From: Sympetrum striolatum
Taxonomy: Eukaryota > Arthropoda > Insecta > Odonata > Libellulidae
Direction: 5' to 3'
Length of the DNA stretch: 64,000 nt
NCBI GenBank assembly: GCA_947579665.1
Contig: OX388348.1
Location: 4,712,001 to 4,776,000, forward strand
Both the position numbers and the translations under genes were made by a program. The notes under the pieces are model-generated. The model was not told the origin of the DNA. It worked only from the letters and a program-made list of their open reading frames with translations, and made no database searches. Position 1 is the stretch's first letter. Every line of letters begins with the position of its first letter. Shown here piece by piece: positions 44,908 to 58,360 of the stretch.

Positions 44908-46350
44908 GAAACATCCAAAACTCCAAAAATATCGGTGAAATATCAGGTTTTTGGTCATATTTTGGTGAAAATTAAGCAAAACTAGTAAACTTTTGATTCT
45001 TATTAATACTTTTGACAAGATCTATCTAATTTTAGAAGAAATATTCTATTTTTTGAGCAGGGAACCCAAAAAACGTCGAAAACACAAATGAAATTGGTGA
45101 AATATATGGTTTTTGTCCATATTGTTCTAAATTGAGCGTAATTAGTCAAGTTGGATTCATGTTAATGCCTTTGACGTGAACTAACACTTTTATTTGGAAA
45201 TTATCAATAATGCATAGCTGTAAACCCAAAAAAACGTCGAAAACTCGAATGAAATTCGTGAAATTTATGGTTTTATGACATATTTTTCTAAAAATTGAGC
45301 ATTAATAGTCAGTGTTCAATTCATTTTAATGCTTTTGACGAGATCCATCAAAGTTTTTTAAAAATATTTTATAATCCATAACAGTAATCCCAAAAAACAT
45401 CGAAAATTTGAAAAAAAATCGGTAAAATTTCTGGTTTTTGTCCAAATTTTGCTGAAATTTTTGCAAAACTAGTCAAATTTGGACTCATTTTAATGCTTTT
45501 GTCAATATCTACCCATATTTAAAAAAAATTCAATTTCTCATTGCACTTAACCCAGAAAACGTCGAAAACGGGAATAAAATCGGTGAAATTTATGGTTTTT
45601 GGCCATATTTTAATAAAAATTCAGCGAAACTAGCCAAAGTTTGATTCATGTTAATGCTGTTGACAAAATCTATCAAAATAATTTAGAAATATTCAATTTT
45701 CCCAAGCAGTAAACCCAAAAAAATTCGAAATGTCAAAAGAAAACATTGACAATTCCGGATTTTAGCCAAAATTAGCTGAAATTGAGCATAACTGGTTACA
45801 TTGGATTCATTTAAATGCTTTTGCAGAGATCTACCAAAATTTTTAAAATACATTCAATTTTTTGGAGCAGTTAACCCGAAAAACGTCATTCGAAAAACGA
45901 AAATTTGAAAAAATTCGGTAAAATTTCTGGTTTTTTCTTATTTTTTCTGAAAATTTAGCAAAACTGATCAAATTTGGACTCATTTTAAAGCTTTTGCCGA
46001 GATCAACCCAAATTCTAAAAACATATTCAATTTTTTGGAGCAGTTAACCTGAATAACGTCGAAAACAGGAATAAAATCGGTAAATTTTATGGTTTTTGGC
46101 TATATTTTTATAAAAATGGAGGTAAACTGCTCAACTTTGGTTTCATTTTAATGCTTTTGCCGGTATCTATCAAATTCTAAAAACATATTCAATTTTTATT
46201 AGGTGCAAACCCAAAAGCCGTCGTAAACTCGTATAAATTCGTTTAAATTTACGGTTTTTGGCTATATTTTGCTAAAAATTGCGCTAAACAAGACACAATT
46301 GTATTCATTTTAAAGCTTTTGAAGGGATCTATCCATCTGGGTAATTATGA
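44908..46350. repeat. sat162 nine-monomer run (HOR type)
   Basis: Standard run with private changes AATATTTTATAATCC (45364) and TTTTGCAGAGATC (45820). Confidence 0.9.
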
Positions 46351-46770
46351 TTGATAACCCGATGTCAATGAACAGAGTTCGATGACCCTAGGCCAAAGAC
46401 CCAAGGTCAATGTGGTGGACATGCAAGTTGACTCGAGGTCATTGACCCGAAGTCATTGACCCCAGGTCATAAAACCGAGGTCGATGACCTGAGGGCAATG
46501 ACCCAAGATCGATGACCTGTGGTCGATGACGCGAGCTCGCTGACCTTAGGTCAATGACCCGAGGTGAATGACCCGAGGTCAACGACCCGAGGTCAATGAC
46601 CCGAGGTCAATGACCCAAGGTAAATGAAACAAAGTCACTGACCCGAGGTTGACTCCGGGAGGTCGACTCCGGGAGGTCGACTCTGGGAGGTCGACTCCGG
46701 GAGGTCGACTCTGGGAGGTCGACTCCGGGAGGTCGACTCCGGGAGGTCGACTCCACGAGGTCGACTCCAC
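46351..46770. repeat. 14A (to 46646) plus 14B (46647-46770) minisatellites
   Basis: Counterpart of 20799-21206. It has one extra 14-bp unit at the very end (CTCCACGAGGTCGA then CTCCACGAGGTTGA), which changes the duplication offset from 25,550 to 25,564. Confidence 0.9.
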
Positions 46771-47620
46771 GAGGTTGATAACAGGATTTCAATTCCAAGA
46801 TGAGAGTTCTAAGAGGTCGACTCAGATAGATCGGATCACTCGGTGCGTCATATTCGGGTTTTCGAAAAATGGAGTTTGACTCCGGACCATTCAAGGTCGG
46901 TTCCTTGCACAGTTACGGAAAATTCGTCGAAAAGTAGGCATTTTTACGAATCTTTACTTTTTTTTGGCTTTATTTTGCAAAAAATTCGAAATAATATATT
47001 TGATTTTGGACTCGTTTTGTTAACCAAAACGATATTTTTGAAACATTTTGAACACAAATTTTATTTCTACTCTAGTAATTAGCTCGGTAATGATTTGATA
47101 TTTGAGGCATTTCGAAATTTTGAACAATCATTCTATTTCTTGAAGTTAATTTTGGATAATTTGGCAAATATTTTGCATTTTAACGAAATTTGACAGTATT
47201 TTGGCTGTATTTTGAAAACAATTTGGAAAATCTAATCGAATTTTGACTCGTGTTGAAGATCTAAACGAGAATTTTTTAAAATTTTGAACGCAAATTTAAT
47301 TTTTATCTTTTAATTTAAGGAGTAACGGCATAAAGTGGGCATTTTTTCGAATTGTTTCAATTTTTTGATGAGATTTTTTCTAAAATTCTAAAAATAATAT
47401 TTGGAATTTGGACTCCTCCTTAAAATCTAATCGAGATCAGTGAAAATCTGAGATAAAATTAGCTTTTCCTTATCAACTTAAAGGAAAATCAACAAAAGAT
47501 GGGCAGCTTTTCAAACTTTTCCTTGCACTAATCCTTATCCTATTAGAATATGGATTTGTGTTAAAGATCCAAACGAAACTTTTTAGAGATGTTTAACACA
47601 TCTTGCATATTAATATCAAT
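46771..47620. repeat. Anchor and T2 block
   Basis: Matches 21207-22057 including GGCAGCTTTTCAAAC and TATTAGAATATGG. One difference is TTGTTTCAATTTTTTG in place of TTGTTTAAATTTTTTG. Confidence 0.9.
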
Positions 47621-49061
47621 TGAAACATCCAAAACTCCAAAAATATCGGTGAAATATCAGGTTTTTGGTCATATTTTGGTGAAAATTAAGCAAAACTAGT
47701 AAACTTTTGATTCTTATTAATACTTTTGACAAGATCTATCTAATTTTAGAAGAAATATTCTATTTTTTGAGCAGGGAACCCAAAAAACGTCGAAAACACA
47801 AATGAAAATGGTGAAATATATGGTTTTTGTCCATATTGTTCTAAATTGAGCGTAATTAGTCAAGTTGGGTTCATGTTAATGCCTTTGACGTGAACTAACA
47901 CTTTTATTTGGAAATTATCAATAATGCATAGCTGTAAACCCAAAAAACGTCGAAAACTCGAATGAAATTCGGGAAATTTATGGTTTTATGACATATTTTT
48001 CTAAAAATTGAGCATTAATAGTCAGTGTTCAATTCATTTTAATGCTTTTGACGAGATCCATCAAAGTTTTTTAAAAATATTGAATAATCCATAACAGTAA
48101 TCCCAAAAAACATCGAAAATTTGAAAAAAAATCGGTAAAATTTCTGGTTTTTGTCCAAATTTTGCTGAAATTTTTGCAAAACTAGTCAAATTTGGACTCA
48201 TTTTAATGCTTTTGTCAATATCTACCCATATTTAAAAAAAATTCAATTTCTCATTGCACTTAACCCAGAAAACGTCGAAAACGGGAATAAAATCGGTAAA
48301 ATTTATGGTTTTTGGCCATATTTTAATAAAAATTCAGCGAAACTAGCCAAAGTTTGATTCATGTTAATGCTGTTGACAAAATCTATCAAAATAATTTAGA
48401 AATATTCAATTTTCCCAAGCAGTAAACCCAAAAAAATTCGAAATGTCAAAAGAAAACATTGACAATTCCGGATTTTAGCCAAAATTAGCTGAAATTGAGC
48501 ATAACTGGTTACATTGGATTCATTTAAATGCTTTTGCCGAGATCTACCAAAATTTTTAAAATACATTCAATTTTTTGGAGCAGTTAACCCGAAAAACGTC
48601 ATTCGAAAAACGAAAATTTGAAAAAATTCGGTAAAATTTCTGGTTTTTTCTTATTTTTTCTAAAAATTTAGCAAAACTGATCAAATTTGGACTCATTTTA
48701 AAGCTTTTGCCGAGATCAACCCAAATTCTAAAAACATATTCAATTTTTTGGAGCAGTTAACCTGAATAACGTCGAAAACAGGAATAAAATCGGTAAATTT
48801 TATGGTTTTTGGCTATATTTTTATAAAAATGGAGGTAAACTGCTCAACTTTGGTTTCATTTTAATGCTTTTGCCGGTATCTATCAAATTCTAAAAACATA
48901 TTCAATTTTTATTAGGTGCAAACCCAAAAGCCGTCGTAAACTCGTATAAATTCGTTTAAATTTACGGTTTTTGGCTATATTTTGCTAAAAATTGCGCTAA
49001 ACAAGACACAATTGTATTCATTTTAAAGCTTTTGAAGGGATCCATCCATCTGGGTAATTAT
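47621..49061. repeat. sat162 nine-monomer run (HOR type)
   Basis: Counterpart of 22058-23497 with very few differences, and the same GGATCC transition variant at its end. Confidence 0.9.
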
Positions 49062-49563
49062 GATTGATAACCCGATGTCGATGAACAGAGTTCGATGACC
49101 CGAGGTCGCTGACCTTAGGTCAATTACCCGAGGTGAATGATCCGAGGTCATTGACCCGAAGTTATTGACCCATGGTCATAAAACCGAGGTCAATGACCTG
49201 AGGTCAATGACCCAAGATCGATGACCTGAGGTCGATGACCCGAGGTCACTGACCTTAGGTCAATGACCCGAGGTCAATGACCCGAGGTCAATGACCCAAG
49301 GTAAATGAAACAAAGTCACTGACCCGAGGTTGACTCCGGGTGGTCGACTTCGGGAGGTGCAATCCGGGACGTCAACTCTGGGACTTTGTTTACGGGAGGT
49401 CGACTCCGGGAGGTCAACTCCGGGAGGTCGACACCGGGAGGTTTACTCCGGGAGGTCGACTCCGGGAGGTCGACTCCGGGAGATCGACTCCGGGAGGTCG
49501 ACTCCGGGAGGTCGACTCTGGGAGGTCGACTCCGGAAGGTGGACTCCGGGAGGGTGACTCCAC
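49062..49563. repeat. 14A (to 49327) plus 14B (49328-49563) minisatellites
   Basis: Same length and variant order as 23498-23999, including the GGGAGGTTTACTCC unit. No gain or loss of 14-bp units since duplication. Confidence 0.9.
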
Positions 49564-49758
49564 GAGGTTGATAACAGGATTTCAATTCCAAGATGAGAGT
49601 TCTGAGAGGTCGACTCAGATAGATCGGATCACTCGGTGAGTCATATTCAGGTTTTCGACAAATAGAGTTTGACTCCGGACCATTCAAGGTCGGTTTCTTG
49701 AACAGTTACGGAAAAGTCGTCGAAAAGTAGGCATTTTTACGAATTTTCACTGTTTTTT
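49564..49758. repeat. Anchor and start of T2, interrupted by GT-element composite
   Basis: Counterpart of 24000-24194 at offset 25,564. Confidence 0.85.
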
Positions 49759-51974
49759 ACATTCTCCATATACGAAGTATAGAGAAAGTATTGTTTTCAT
49801 GAAAAAATTCGACTTCGAGATTTCAACGGAAATACACGTTTTGGGGTCACTAGAACACGTTTTGACCATTTTCGGAATGATGTCTGTGTGTATGTGTGTG
49901 AGTGTGTGTGTGTATGTGTGTGTGATAATGGGCGTTCTAACTCGAAAACTAAAAGTCGTATCAATACCAAACTTCATATAAGGTACTTTTGTGGGTGCTG
50001 TCAGAGTTGATTAGTTTTTAGAGTAAATCCGTTTACCGGAAGTCGAGCTTTATTCATTAAAGCTCATTTCCGGTTTTCAAAATATCTCCATAAATATGAT
50101 ATATACGTCTATTGTATTACTTATAAATGTTTTAGATAGTATATTTTACTATTACTTTTGTATTTAACATATTTTTGTATCACCGGTTCATTAGTAGTTA
50201 TTCGTGAAATACTGATAAACCGGAAGAAGATGATTATGTACTTTGTGGGCGCTCTAACATGAAAACTAACTGTCGGATCAACACCAAATTTCATAAATGT
50301 TACTTTTATTACAGTCGTTAGAGTTGATTAGTTTTTGGAGTAGATCGGTCACCCGGAAGTTGAGCTTCATTCTTCAAAGCTTATTTCCGGTTTTCAAAAT
50401 ATCTCCATAAATATGATATTTAGGTATATACTATTATTTATAAATGTTGTTAAAAATTTAATTTACTATAACTTTTGTATGAAACATAATTTTGCATCAC
50501 TGATTGTTTAGGAGTTATCCATGAAATACTGTTAAACCGGAAGTTGCTGATTATGTACGTTGTGTAAAGCTCATTTCTGGTTTTCAAAATATATCCATAA
50601 ATATGATTTATTGGTATATTGTATTCCTTATAAAAGTTTTAGATAATATAATTTACTATAACTTTTGTATTTAATATATTTTTGTATCACCGGTTGATTA
50701 AGAGTTATTCGTGCAATACCGATAACCCGGGAAGTAGCTGTTATGTCTTTTGTGGGCGCTCTAACATGAAAACCATTCGTTGTATCAATTTTAAATTCCA
50801 CATATAGTGTTTTTGTTGGTGTCGTTAGAGTTGATTAGTTTTTGGAGTAAATCGGTTGACCGGAAGTCGAGCTTCATTCTACAAAGCTCATTTCCGGTTT
50901 TCAAAATATCTCCATAAATATGATATTTAGGTATATACTATTAATTATAAATGTTTTAGAAAATTTATTTTACTATAACTTTTGTATGAAACATACTTTT
51001 ATATCACCGATTGTTTAGGAGTTCTTCATGAAATACCGATAAACCGGAATTTGCTTAGTATGTACTTTGTGGGCGCTCTCACATGAAAACTATTTGTCGT
51101 TTCAACACCAAATTTCATGTATATTACTTTGGTTGTTGTGATTAGAGTTTATTATTTTTTAGAGTATATCATTGAACCGGAAGTTGAGCTTTACTCTTCG
51201 AAGCTTATTTCCGATTTTGCAAAATACCTCTATAAATATGATATTTAGGTATATACTATTATTTTTAAAAGTTTTAGAAAAATTACTCTACTACACCTTT
51301 TGTATTAAACATATTTTTGTATCACTGATTGTTTAGGAGTTATTCGTGAAATACCGATAAACCGGAAGTTGCTGATTATTTACTTTGTGGGCGCTCTTAC
51401 CTGAAAACTATTTGTCGTATCAACACCAAATTTCGTACATTTTATTTTGGTTGGTGTCATCAGAGTTGATTAGGTTTTGGAGGATATCGGTTTACCAGAA
51501 GTCGATCTTTATTTTTGGAAGCTCATTTCCGTTTTTGAAACATTTCACCATTAAACCTTAAGTAGTCTCGTGGGGTCAATGTGACATCAGGCGCTATATT
51601 ACCGTCGGGATCACAGAAACTAATGAAGATATTTCAACCAAATTTTCGTTTTGTAAAAATGTTGTCGATGTTATGATTATCTGAGGATTTTCTTAATGTC
51701 AAGTTATAAGAAGTATGCAATTTTAGCAGTGTTACCAAATTTACTGAAATAAATTTTAATAATTATCTAAACATTATTTCAACAATTTTTAAGCACCTAT
51801 ACATAAAATAATTCATAGGTATTTTAAAGATTTACTGAATATTTTAGGAATGAATCTATAATGTTTAAAATGCTATTACAGTTCACAGAATACCTTACTA
51901 ATGCTCACTGAGTAAATATGTGTTGATATAGTTTCAATATAGTAACAAAGAGCTACGCATTAATTTGTTTTTTT
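49759..51974 (+). mobile_element. GT-element composite, left member
   Basis: Same length (2,216 bp) as 24195-26410 and almost identical, including the short (GT)n tract and the unassigned 3' segment ending in a T-run. Confidence 0.8.
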
Positions 51975-52997
51975 ACTTTCTCCATATACGAAGTATAGAG
52001 AAAGTATTGTTTTCATGAAAAAATTCGACTTCGAGATTTCAACGGAAATACATGTTTTGGGGTCCCTAGAACACGTTTTGAAAATTTTCGGAATGATGTC
52101 TGTGTGTGTGTGTGTGTGTGTATGTGTGTGTGTGATAGTGGGCGCTCTAACGTGAAAACTATTGGTCGTATCAATACCAAACTTCATGTATAGTAGTGGT
52201 GTGTGTGCTGTCAGAGTTGATTAGTTTTTGGAGTAAATCGGTCAACCGGAAGTCGAGCTTTATTGATTAAAGCTCATTTCCGGTTTTCAAAATATCTCCA
52301 TAAATATGATATATACGTATATTGTATTACTTATAAAAGTTTTAGATAATGTAATTTACTATAACTTTTGTATTTAATATATTTTTGTATCTGCGGTTGA
52401 TTAGGAGTTATTCGTGAAATGCTGATAAACCGGAAGAAGATGATTATGTACTTTGTGGGCGCTCTAACATGAAAACTAACTGTCGGATCAACACCAAATT
52501 TCATAAATGTTACTTTTATTACAGTCGTTAGAGTTGATTAGTTTTTGGAGTAGATCGGTCACCCGGAAGTTGAGCTTCATTCTTCAAAGCTTATTTCCGG
52601 TTTTCAAAATATCTCCATAAATATGATATTTAGGTATATACTATTAAATATATATGTTTTAGAAAATAAAATTTACTATAACTTTTGTTTGAAACATATT
52701 TTTTTCTCACTGATTGTTTAGGAGTTATACATGAAATACTGATAAACCGGAAGTTGCTGATTATGTACTTTGTGGGCGCTCTGGGCTCTATGGGCGAAAG
52801 GCCAAATTCATCTTTTTTCATCGAGCATGTCCCGAAAAACATTATTTATAATTTTTGTGACTTAAAAGATAATAATATATAAATTAATCACTCATCTTCC
52901 AAGTTTATATTGAATATAGAGTTCGAAATTACTGTCGTAGATAAATATTTACATCTTATGTATGGAGAAAGTCATGTGCTGGCCACATCAGATTTTT
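51975..52997 (+). mobile_element. GT-element composite, right member
   Basis: Counterpart of 26411-27429, longer by 4 bp in the (GT)n tract. Both termini and the T2 re-entry point are conserved. Confidence 0.8.
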
Positions 52998-53660
52998 GGC
53001 TTTATTTTGCAAAAAATTCGAAATAATATATTTGATTTTGGACTCGTTTTGTTAACCAAAACGACATTTTTGAAACATTTTGAACACAAATTTTATTTCT
53101 ACTCTAGTAATTAGCTCGGTAATGATTTGATATTTGAGGCATTTCGAAATTTTGAACAATCATTCTATTTCTTGAAGTTAATTTTGGATAATTTGGCAAA
53201 TATTTTGCATTTTAACGAAATTTGACAGTGTTTTGTGCTGTATTTTGAAAACAATTTGGAAAATCTAATCGAATTTTGACTCGTGTTGAAGATCTAAACG
53301 AGAATTTTAAAAAATTTTGAACACAAATTTAATTTTTATCTTTTAATTTAAGGAGTAACGGCATAAAGTGGGCATTTTTTCGAATTGTTTCAATTTTTTG
53401 ATGAGATTTTTTCTGAAATTCTAAAAATAATATTTGGAATTTGGACTCCTCCTTAAAATCTAATCGAGATCAGTGAAAATCTGAGATAAAATTAGCTTTT
53501 CCTTATCAACTTAAAGGAAAATCAACAAAAGATGGGCAGTTCTTCAAACTTTTCCTTGCACTAATCCTTATCCTATTTGAATATGGATTTGTGTTAAAGA
53601 TCCAAACGATAATTTTTAGAGATGTTTAACACATATTGCATATTATCAATTCTATCAATT
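52998..53660. repeat. T2 block, distal part after GT insertion
   Basis: Matches 27430 onward as far as about 53405, then switches to a different T2 variant (TTTTTTCTGAAATTC). This places the right limit of the 25.56-kb duplication, or a conversion boundary, near 27835/53405. Confidence 0.85.
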
Positions 53661-55100
53661 GAAACATCCAAAACTCCAAAAATATCGGTGAAATATCAGG
53701 TTTTTGGTCATATTTTGGTGAAAATTAAGCAAAACTATTAAACTTTTGATTCTTATTAATACTTTTGACAAGATCTATCTAAATTTAGAAGAAATATTCT
53801 ATTTTTTGAGCAGGGAACCCAAAAAACGTCGAAAACACAAATGAAATTGGTGAAATATATGGTTTTTGTCCATATTGTTCTAAATTGAGCGTAATTAGTC
53901 AAGTTGGATTCATATTAATGCCTTTGACGTGAACTAACACTTTTATTTGGAAATTATCAATAATGCATAGCTGTAAACCCAAAAAACGTCGAAAACTCGA
54001 ATGAAATTCGTGAAATTTATGGTTTTATGCCATATTTTTCTAAAAATTGAGCATTAATGGTCAGTGTTCAATTCATTTTAATGCTTTTGACGAGATCCAT
54101 CAAAGTTTTTAAAAATATTGAATAATCCATAACAGTAATCCCAAAAAACATCGAAAATTTGAAAAAAAATCGGTAAAATTTCTGGTTTTTGTCCAAATTT
54201 TGCTGAAGTTTTTGCAAAACTAGTCAAATTTGGACTCATTTTAATGCTTTTGTCAATATCTACCCATATTTAAAAAAAATTCAATTTCTCATTGCACTTA
54301 ACCCAGAAAACGTCGAAAACGGGAATAAAATCGGTGAAATTTATGGTTTTTGGCCATATTTTAATAAAAATTCAGCGAAACTAGCCAAAGTTTGATTCAT
54401 GTTAATGCTGTTGACAAAATCTATCAAAATAATTTAGAAATATTCAATTTTCCCAAGCAGTAAACCCAAAAAAATTCGAAATGTCAAAAGAAAACATTGA
54501 CAATTCCGGATTTTAGCCAAAATTAGCTGAAATTGAGCATAACTGGTTACATTGGATTCATTTAAATGCTTTTGCCGAGATCTACCAAAATTTTTAAAAT
54601 ACATTCAATTTTTTGGAGCAGTTAACCCGAAAAACGTCATTCGAAAAACGAAAATTTGAAAAAATTCGGTAAAATTTCTGGTTTTTTCTTATTTTTTCTG
54701 AAAATTTAGCAAAACTGATCAAATTTGGACTCATTTTAAAGCTTTTGCCGAGATCAACCCAAATTCCTAAAACATATTCAATTTTTTGGAGCAGTTAACC
54801 TGAATAACGTCGAAAACAGGAATAAAATCGGTAAATTTTATGGTTTTTGGCTATATTTTTATAAAAATGGAGGTAAACTGCTCAACTTTGGTTTCATTTT
54901 AATGCTTTTGCCGGTATCTATCAAATTCTAAAAACATATTCAATTTTTATTAGGTGCAAACCCAAAAGCCGTCGTAAACTCGTATAAATTCGTTTAAATT
55001 TACGGTTTTTGGCTATATTTTGCTAAAAATTGCGCTAAACAAGACACAATTGTATTCATTTTAAAGCTTTTGAAGGGATCTATCCATCTGGGTAATTATG
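53661..55100. repeat. sat162 nine-monomer run (HOR type)
   Basis: Standard run sharing GCATTAATGGTCAGTG with 14701 and 58361 rather than the AATAGTCAGTG form of its other neighbours. Confidence 0.9.
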
Positions 55101-55525
55101 ATTGATAACCCGATGTCAATGAACAGAGTTCGATGACCCTAGGCCAAAGACCCAAGGTCAATGAGGTGGACATGGAAGTTGACTCGAGGTCATTGACCCG
55201 AAGTCATTGACCCCAGGTCATAAAACCGAGGTCGATGACCTGAGGGCAATGACCCAAGATATGGGTCATTGCCCGCGTCATCGACCTGTGGTCGATGACG
55301 CGGGCTCGCTGCCCTTAGGTCAATGACCTGAGGTGAATGACCCGAAGTCAACGACCCGAGGTCAATGACCCGAGGTCAATGACCCAAGGTAAATGAAACA
55401 AAGTCACTGACCCGAGGTTGACTCCGGGAGGTCGACTCCGGGAGGTCGACTCTGGGAGGTCGACTCCGGGAGGTCGACTCTGGGAGGTCGACTCCGGGAG
55501 GTCGACTCCGGGAGGTCGACTCCAC
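55101..55525. repeat. 14A (to 55415, with local inverted insertion) plus 14B (55416-55525)
   Basis: Like 44319 and 46351 except for a disturbed segment at 55244-55305 containing two perfect inverted repeats, listed separately. 14B has eight units. Confidence 0.9.
55244..55305. repeat. Two overlapping perfect inverted repeats (templated inversion scar)
   Basis: Arms GGGCAATGACCCA (55244-55256) and TGGGTCATTGCCC (55262-55274) are perfect complements around a 5-base loop. Arms GCCCGCGTCATCGACC (55271-55286) and GGTCGATGACGCGGGC (55290-55305) are perfect complements around TGT. Sister loci at 20950, 44475 and 46505 read straight from GACCCAAGA into TCGATGACC/ACGATGACC and lack the inverted segment. 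Confidence 0.85.
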
Positions 55526-56377
55526 GAGGTTGATAACAGGATTTCAATTCCAAGATGAGAGTTCTGAGAGGTCGACTCAGATAGATCGGATCACTCGGTG
55601 CGTCATATTCGGGTTTTCGACAAATGGAGTTTGACTCCGGACCATTCAAGGTCGGTTCCTTGCACAGTTACGGAAAATTCGTCGAAAAGTAGGCATTTTT
55701 ACGAATCTTTACTTTTTTTTTGGCTTTATTTTGCAAAAAATTCGAAATAATATATTTGATTTTGGACTCGTTTTGTTAACCAAAACGATATTTTTGAAAC
55801 ATTTTGAACACAAATTTTATTTCTACTCTAGTAATTAGCTCGGTAATGATTTGATATTTGAGGCATTTCGAAATTTTGAACAATCATTCTATTTCTTGAA
55901 GTTAATTTTGGATAATTTGGCAAATATTTTGCATTTTAACGAAATTTGACAGTATTTTGGCTGTATTTTGAAAACAATTTGGAAAATCTAATCGAATTTT
56001 GACTCGTGTTGAAGATCTAAACGAGAATTTTTAAAAATTTTGAACACAAATTTAATTTTTATCTTTTAATTTAAGGAGTAACGGCATAAAGTGGGCATTT
56101 TTTCGAATTGTTTCAATTTTTTGATGAGATTTTTTCTAAAATTCTAAAAATAATGTTTGGAATTTGGAATCCTCCTTAAAATCTAATCGAGATCAGTGAA
56201 AATCTGAGATAAAATTAGCTTTTCGTTATCAACTTAAAGGAAAATCAACAAAAGATGGGCAGTTTTTCAAACTTTTCCTTGCACTAATCCTAATCCTATT
56301 TGAATATGGATTTGTGTTAAAGATCCAAACGAAACTTTTTAGAGATGTTTAACACATCTTGCATATTAATATCAATT
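55526..56377. repeat. Anchor and T2 block
   Basis: Complete. Its distal half carries GGAATTTGGAATCCTCC and TTTTCGTTATC, as at 14490 and 58150, so it mixes two T2 variant sets. Confidence 0.85.
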
Positions 56378-57035
56378 GAAACATCCAAAACTCCAAAAAT
56401 ATCGGTGAAATATCAGGTTTTTGGTCATATTTTGGTGAAAATTGAGCAAAATAAGTAAACTTTTGATTCTTATTAATACTTTTGACAAGATCTATCTAAA
56501 TTTAGAAGAAATATTCTATTTTTTGAGCAGGGAACCCAAAAAACGTCGAAAACTCGAATAAAAACGATTATATTAATTGTTTTTGGCCATATTTTTCTAA
56601 AAATTGAGAAAAACTAGTCAATGTTGGATTCATTTTAATTTTTTTGTTGAGATCTTCCAAAAATATTTAGAGGTATTTGATAATTCATAGCAGTAAAATC
56701 AAAAAACGTCCAAGACTCGAATAAGATCGGTGAAATTTCTCGTTCTTGGTCATTGTTTTCTTACAAATGAGCAAAGGAAGTCAACGTTTGATTTTTTTTA
56801 ATGCTTTTCAAGAGATCTATACAATATATTTTGAATTATTCAATTATCAGTAGCGGTAAACCTAAAAAATTTCAAAAACTGAAAAAAATCAGTGAAATTT
56901 CTTGTTTTTAAACAACTCTTGCGGAAAATTGAGAAAAAATAGTCTAGTTTGGATTCATTTTAATGCTTTTGCCTAGATTTATCCAAATTTACAAGATATA
57001 TTCAATTTTTCACAGCAGTAAACCCGAAGAACGTC
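56378..57035. repeat. sat162 short run, about 4 monomers
   Basis: Counterpart of 12700-13357 (offset about 43.68 kb), with the same break inside the monomer core at GAAGAACGTCGA. Confidence 0.9.
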
Positions 57036-57506
57036 GAACAGAGTTCGATGACCCTAGCCCAAGGACCCTAGGTCAATGAGGTGGAAATGGAAGTTGACTC
57101 GAGGTCATTGACCCGAAGTCATTGACCCCAGGTCATAAAACCGAGGTCGATGACCTGAGGTCAATGACCCAAGATCGATGACCTGAGGTCGATGACCCGA
57201 GGTCGCTGACCTTAGGTCAATGACCCGAGGTAAATGACCCGAGGTCAATGACCCAAGGTCAACGACCCGAGGTCAATGACCTGAGGTCAATGACCCGAGG
57301 TCAATGACCCAAGGTAAATGAAACAAAGTCACTGACCCGAGGTTGACTCCGGGTGGTTTACTCCGGGAGGTCAAATCCGGGACGTCAACTCTGGGACTTT
57401 GTTTCTGGGAGGTAGACTCCAGGAGGTCGACTCTGGGAGGTCGACTCCGGGAGGTCGACTCTGGGAGGTCGACTCCGGGAGGTCGACTCCGGGAGGGTGA
57501 CTCCAC
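57036..57506. repeat. 14A (to 57340) plus 14B (57341-57506) minisatellites
   Basis: Counterpart of 13358-13843 minus one 14-bp unit, which shifts the offset from 43,677 to 43,663. Confidence 0.9.
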
Positions 57507-58360
57507 GAGGTTGATAACAGGATTTCAAATCCTAGATGAGAGTTCTGAGAGGTCGACTCAGATAGATCGGATCACTCTCCGCGTCATATTCGGGTTTTCG
57601 ACAAATGGAGTTGGACTCCGGACCATTCAAGGTCGGTTTCTTGCACAGTTACGAAGTCGTCGAAAAGTAGGCATTTTTACGAATTTTTACTGTTTTTTGG
57701 CTTTATTTTGCAAAAAATTCGGAATAAAATATTTGAACTTGGACTCATGTTGTTAACCAAAACGATATTTTTGAATTATTTTGAACACAAATTTTATTTC
57801 TACTCTAGTAATTAGCTCGGTAATGATTTGATATTTGAGGCATTTCGAAATTTTGAACAACCATTCTATTTCTTGAAGTTCATTTTGGATAATTTGGCAA
57901 ATATTTTGCATTTTAACGAAATTTGACAGTGTTTTGGCTGTATTTTGAAAACAATTTGGAAAATCTAATCGAATTTTGACTCGTGTTGAAGATCTAAACG
58001 AGAATTTTAAAAAATTTTGAACACAAATTTAATTTTTATCTTTTAATTTAAGGAGTAACGGCATAAAGTGGGCATTTTTTCGAATTGTTTCAATTTTTTG
58101 ATGAGATTTTTTCTAAAATTCTAAAAATAATGTTTGGAATTTGGAATCCTCCTTAAAATCTAATCGAGATCAGTGAAAATCTGAGATAAAATTAGCTTTT
58201 CGTTATCAACTTAAAGGAAAATCAACAAAAGATGGGCAGTTTTTCAAACTTTTCCTTGCACTAATCCTTATCCTATTTGAATATGGATTTGTGTTAAAGA
58301 TCCAAACGATAATTTTTAGAGATGTTTAACACATATTGCATATTATCAATTCTATCAATT
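57507..58360. repeat. Anchor and mosaic T2 block
   Basis: Mostly the 13844 type (CACTCTCCGCGTC, TTTTTGAATTATTTTG). A patch at about 57715-57750 has the 37023/39189 type (TTCGGAATAAAATATTTGAAC, GGACTCATGTTG). A 3-bp loss in the anchor (GTTACGAAGTCG) is private. Confidence 0.85.
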
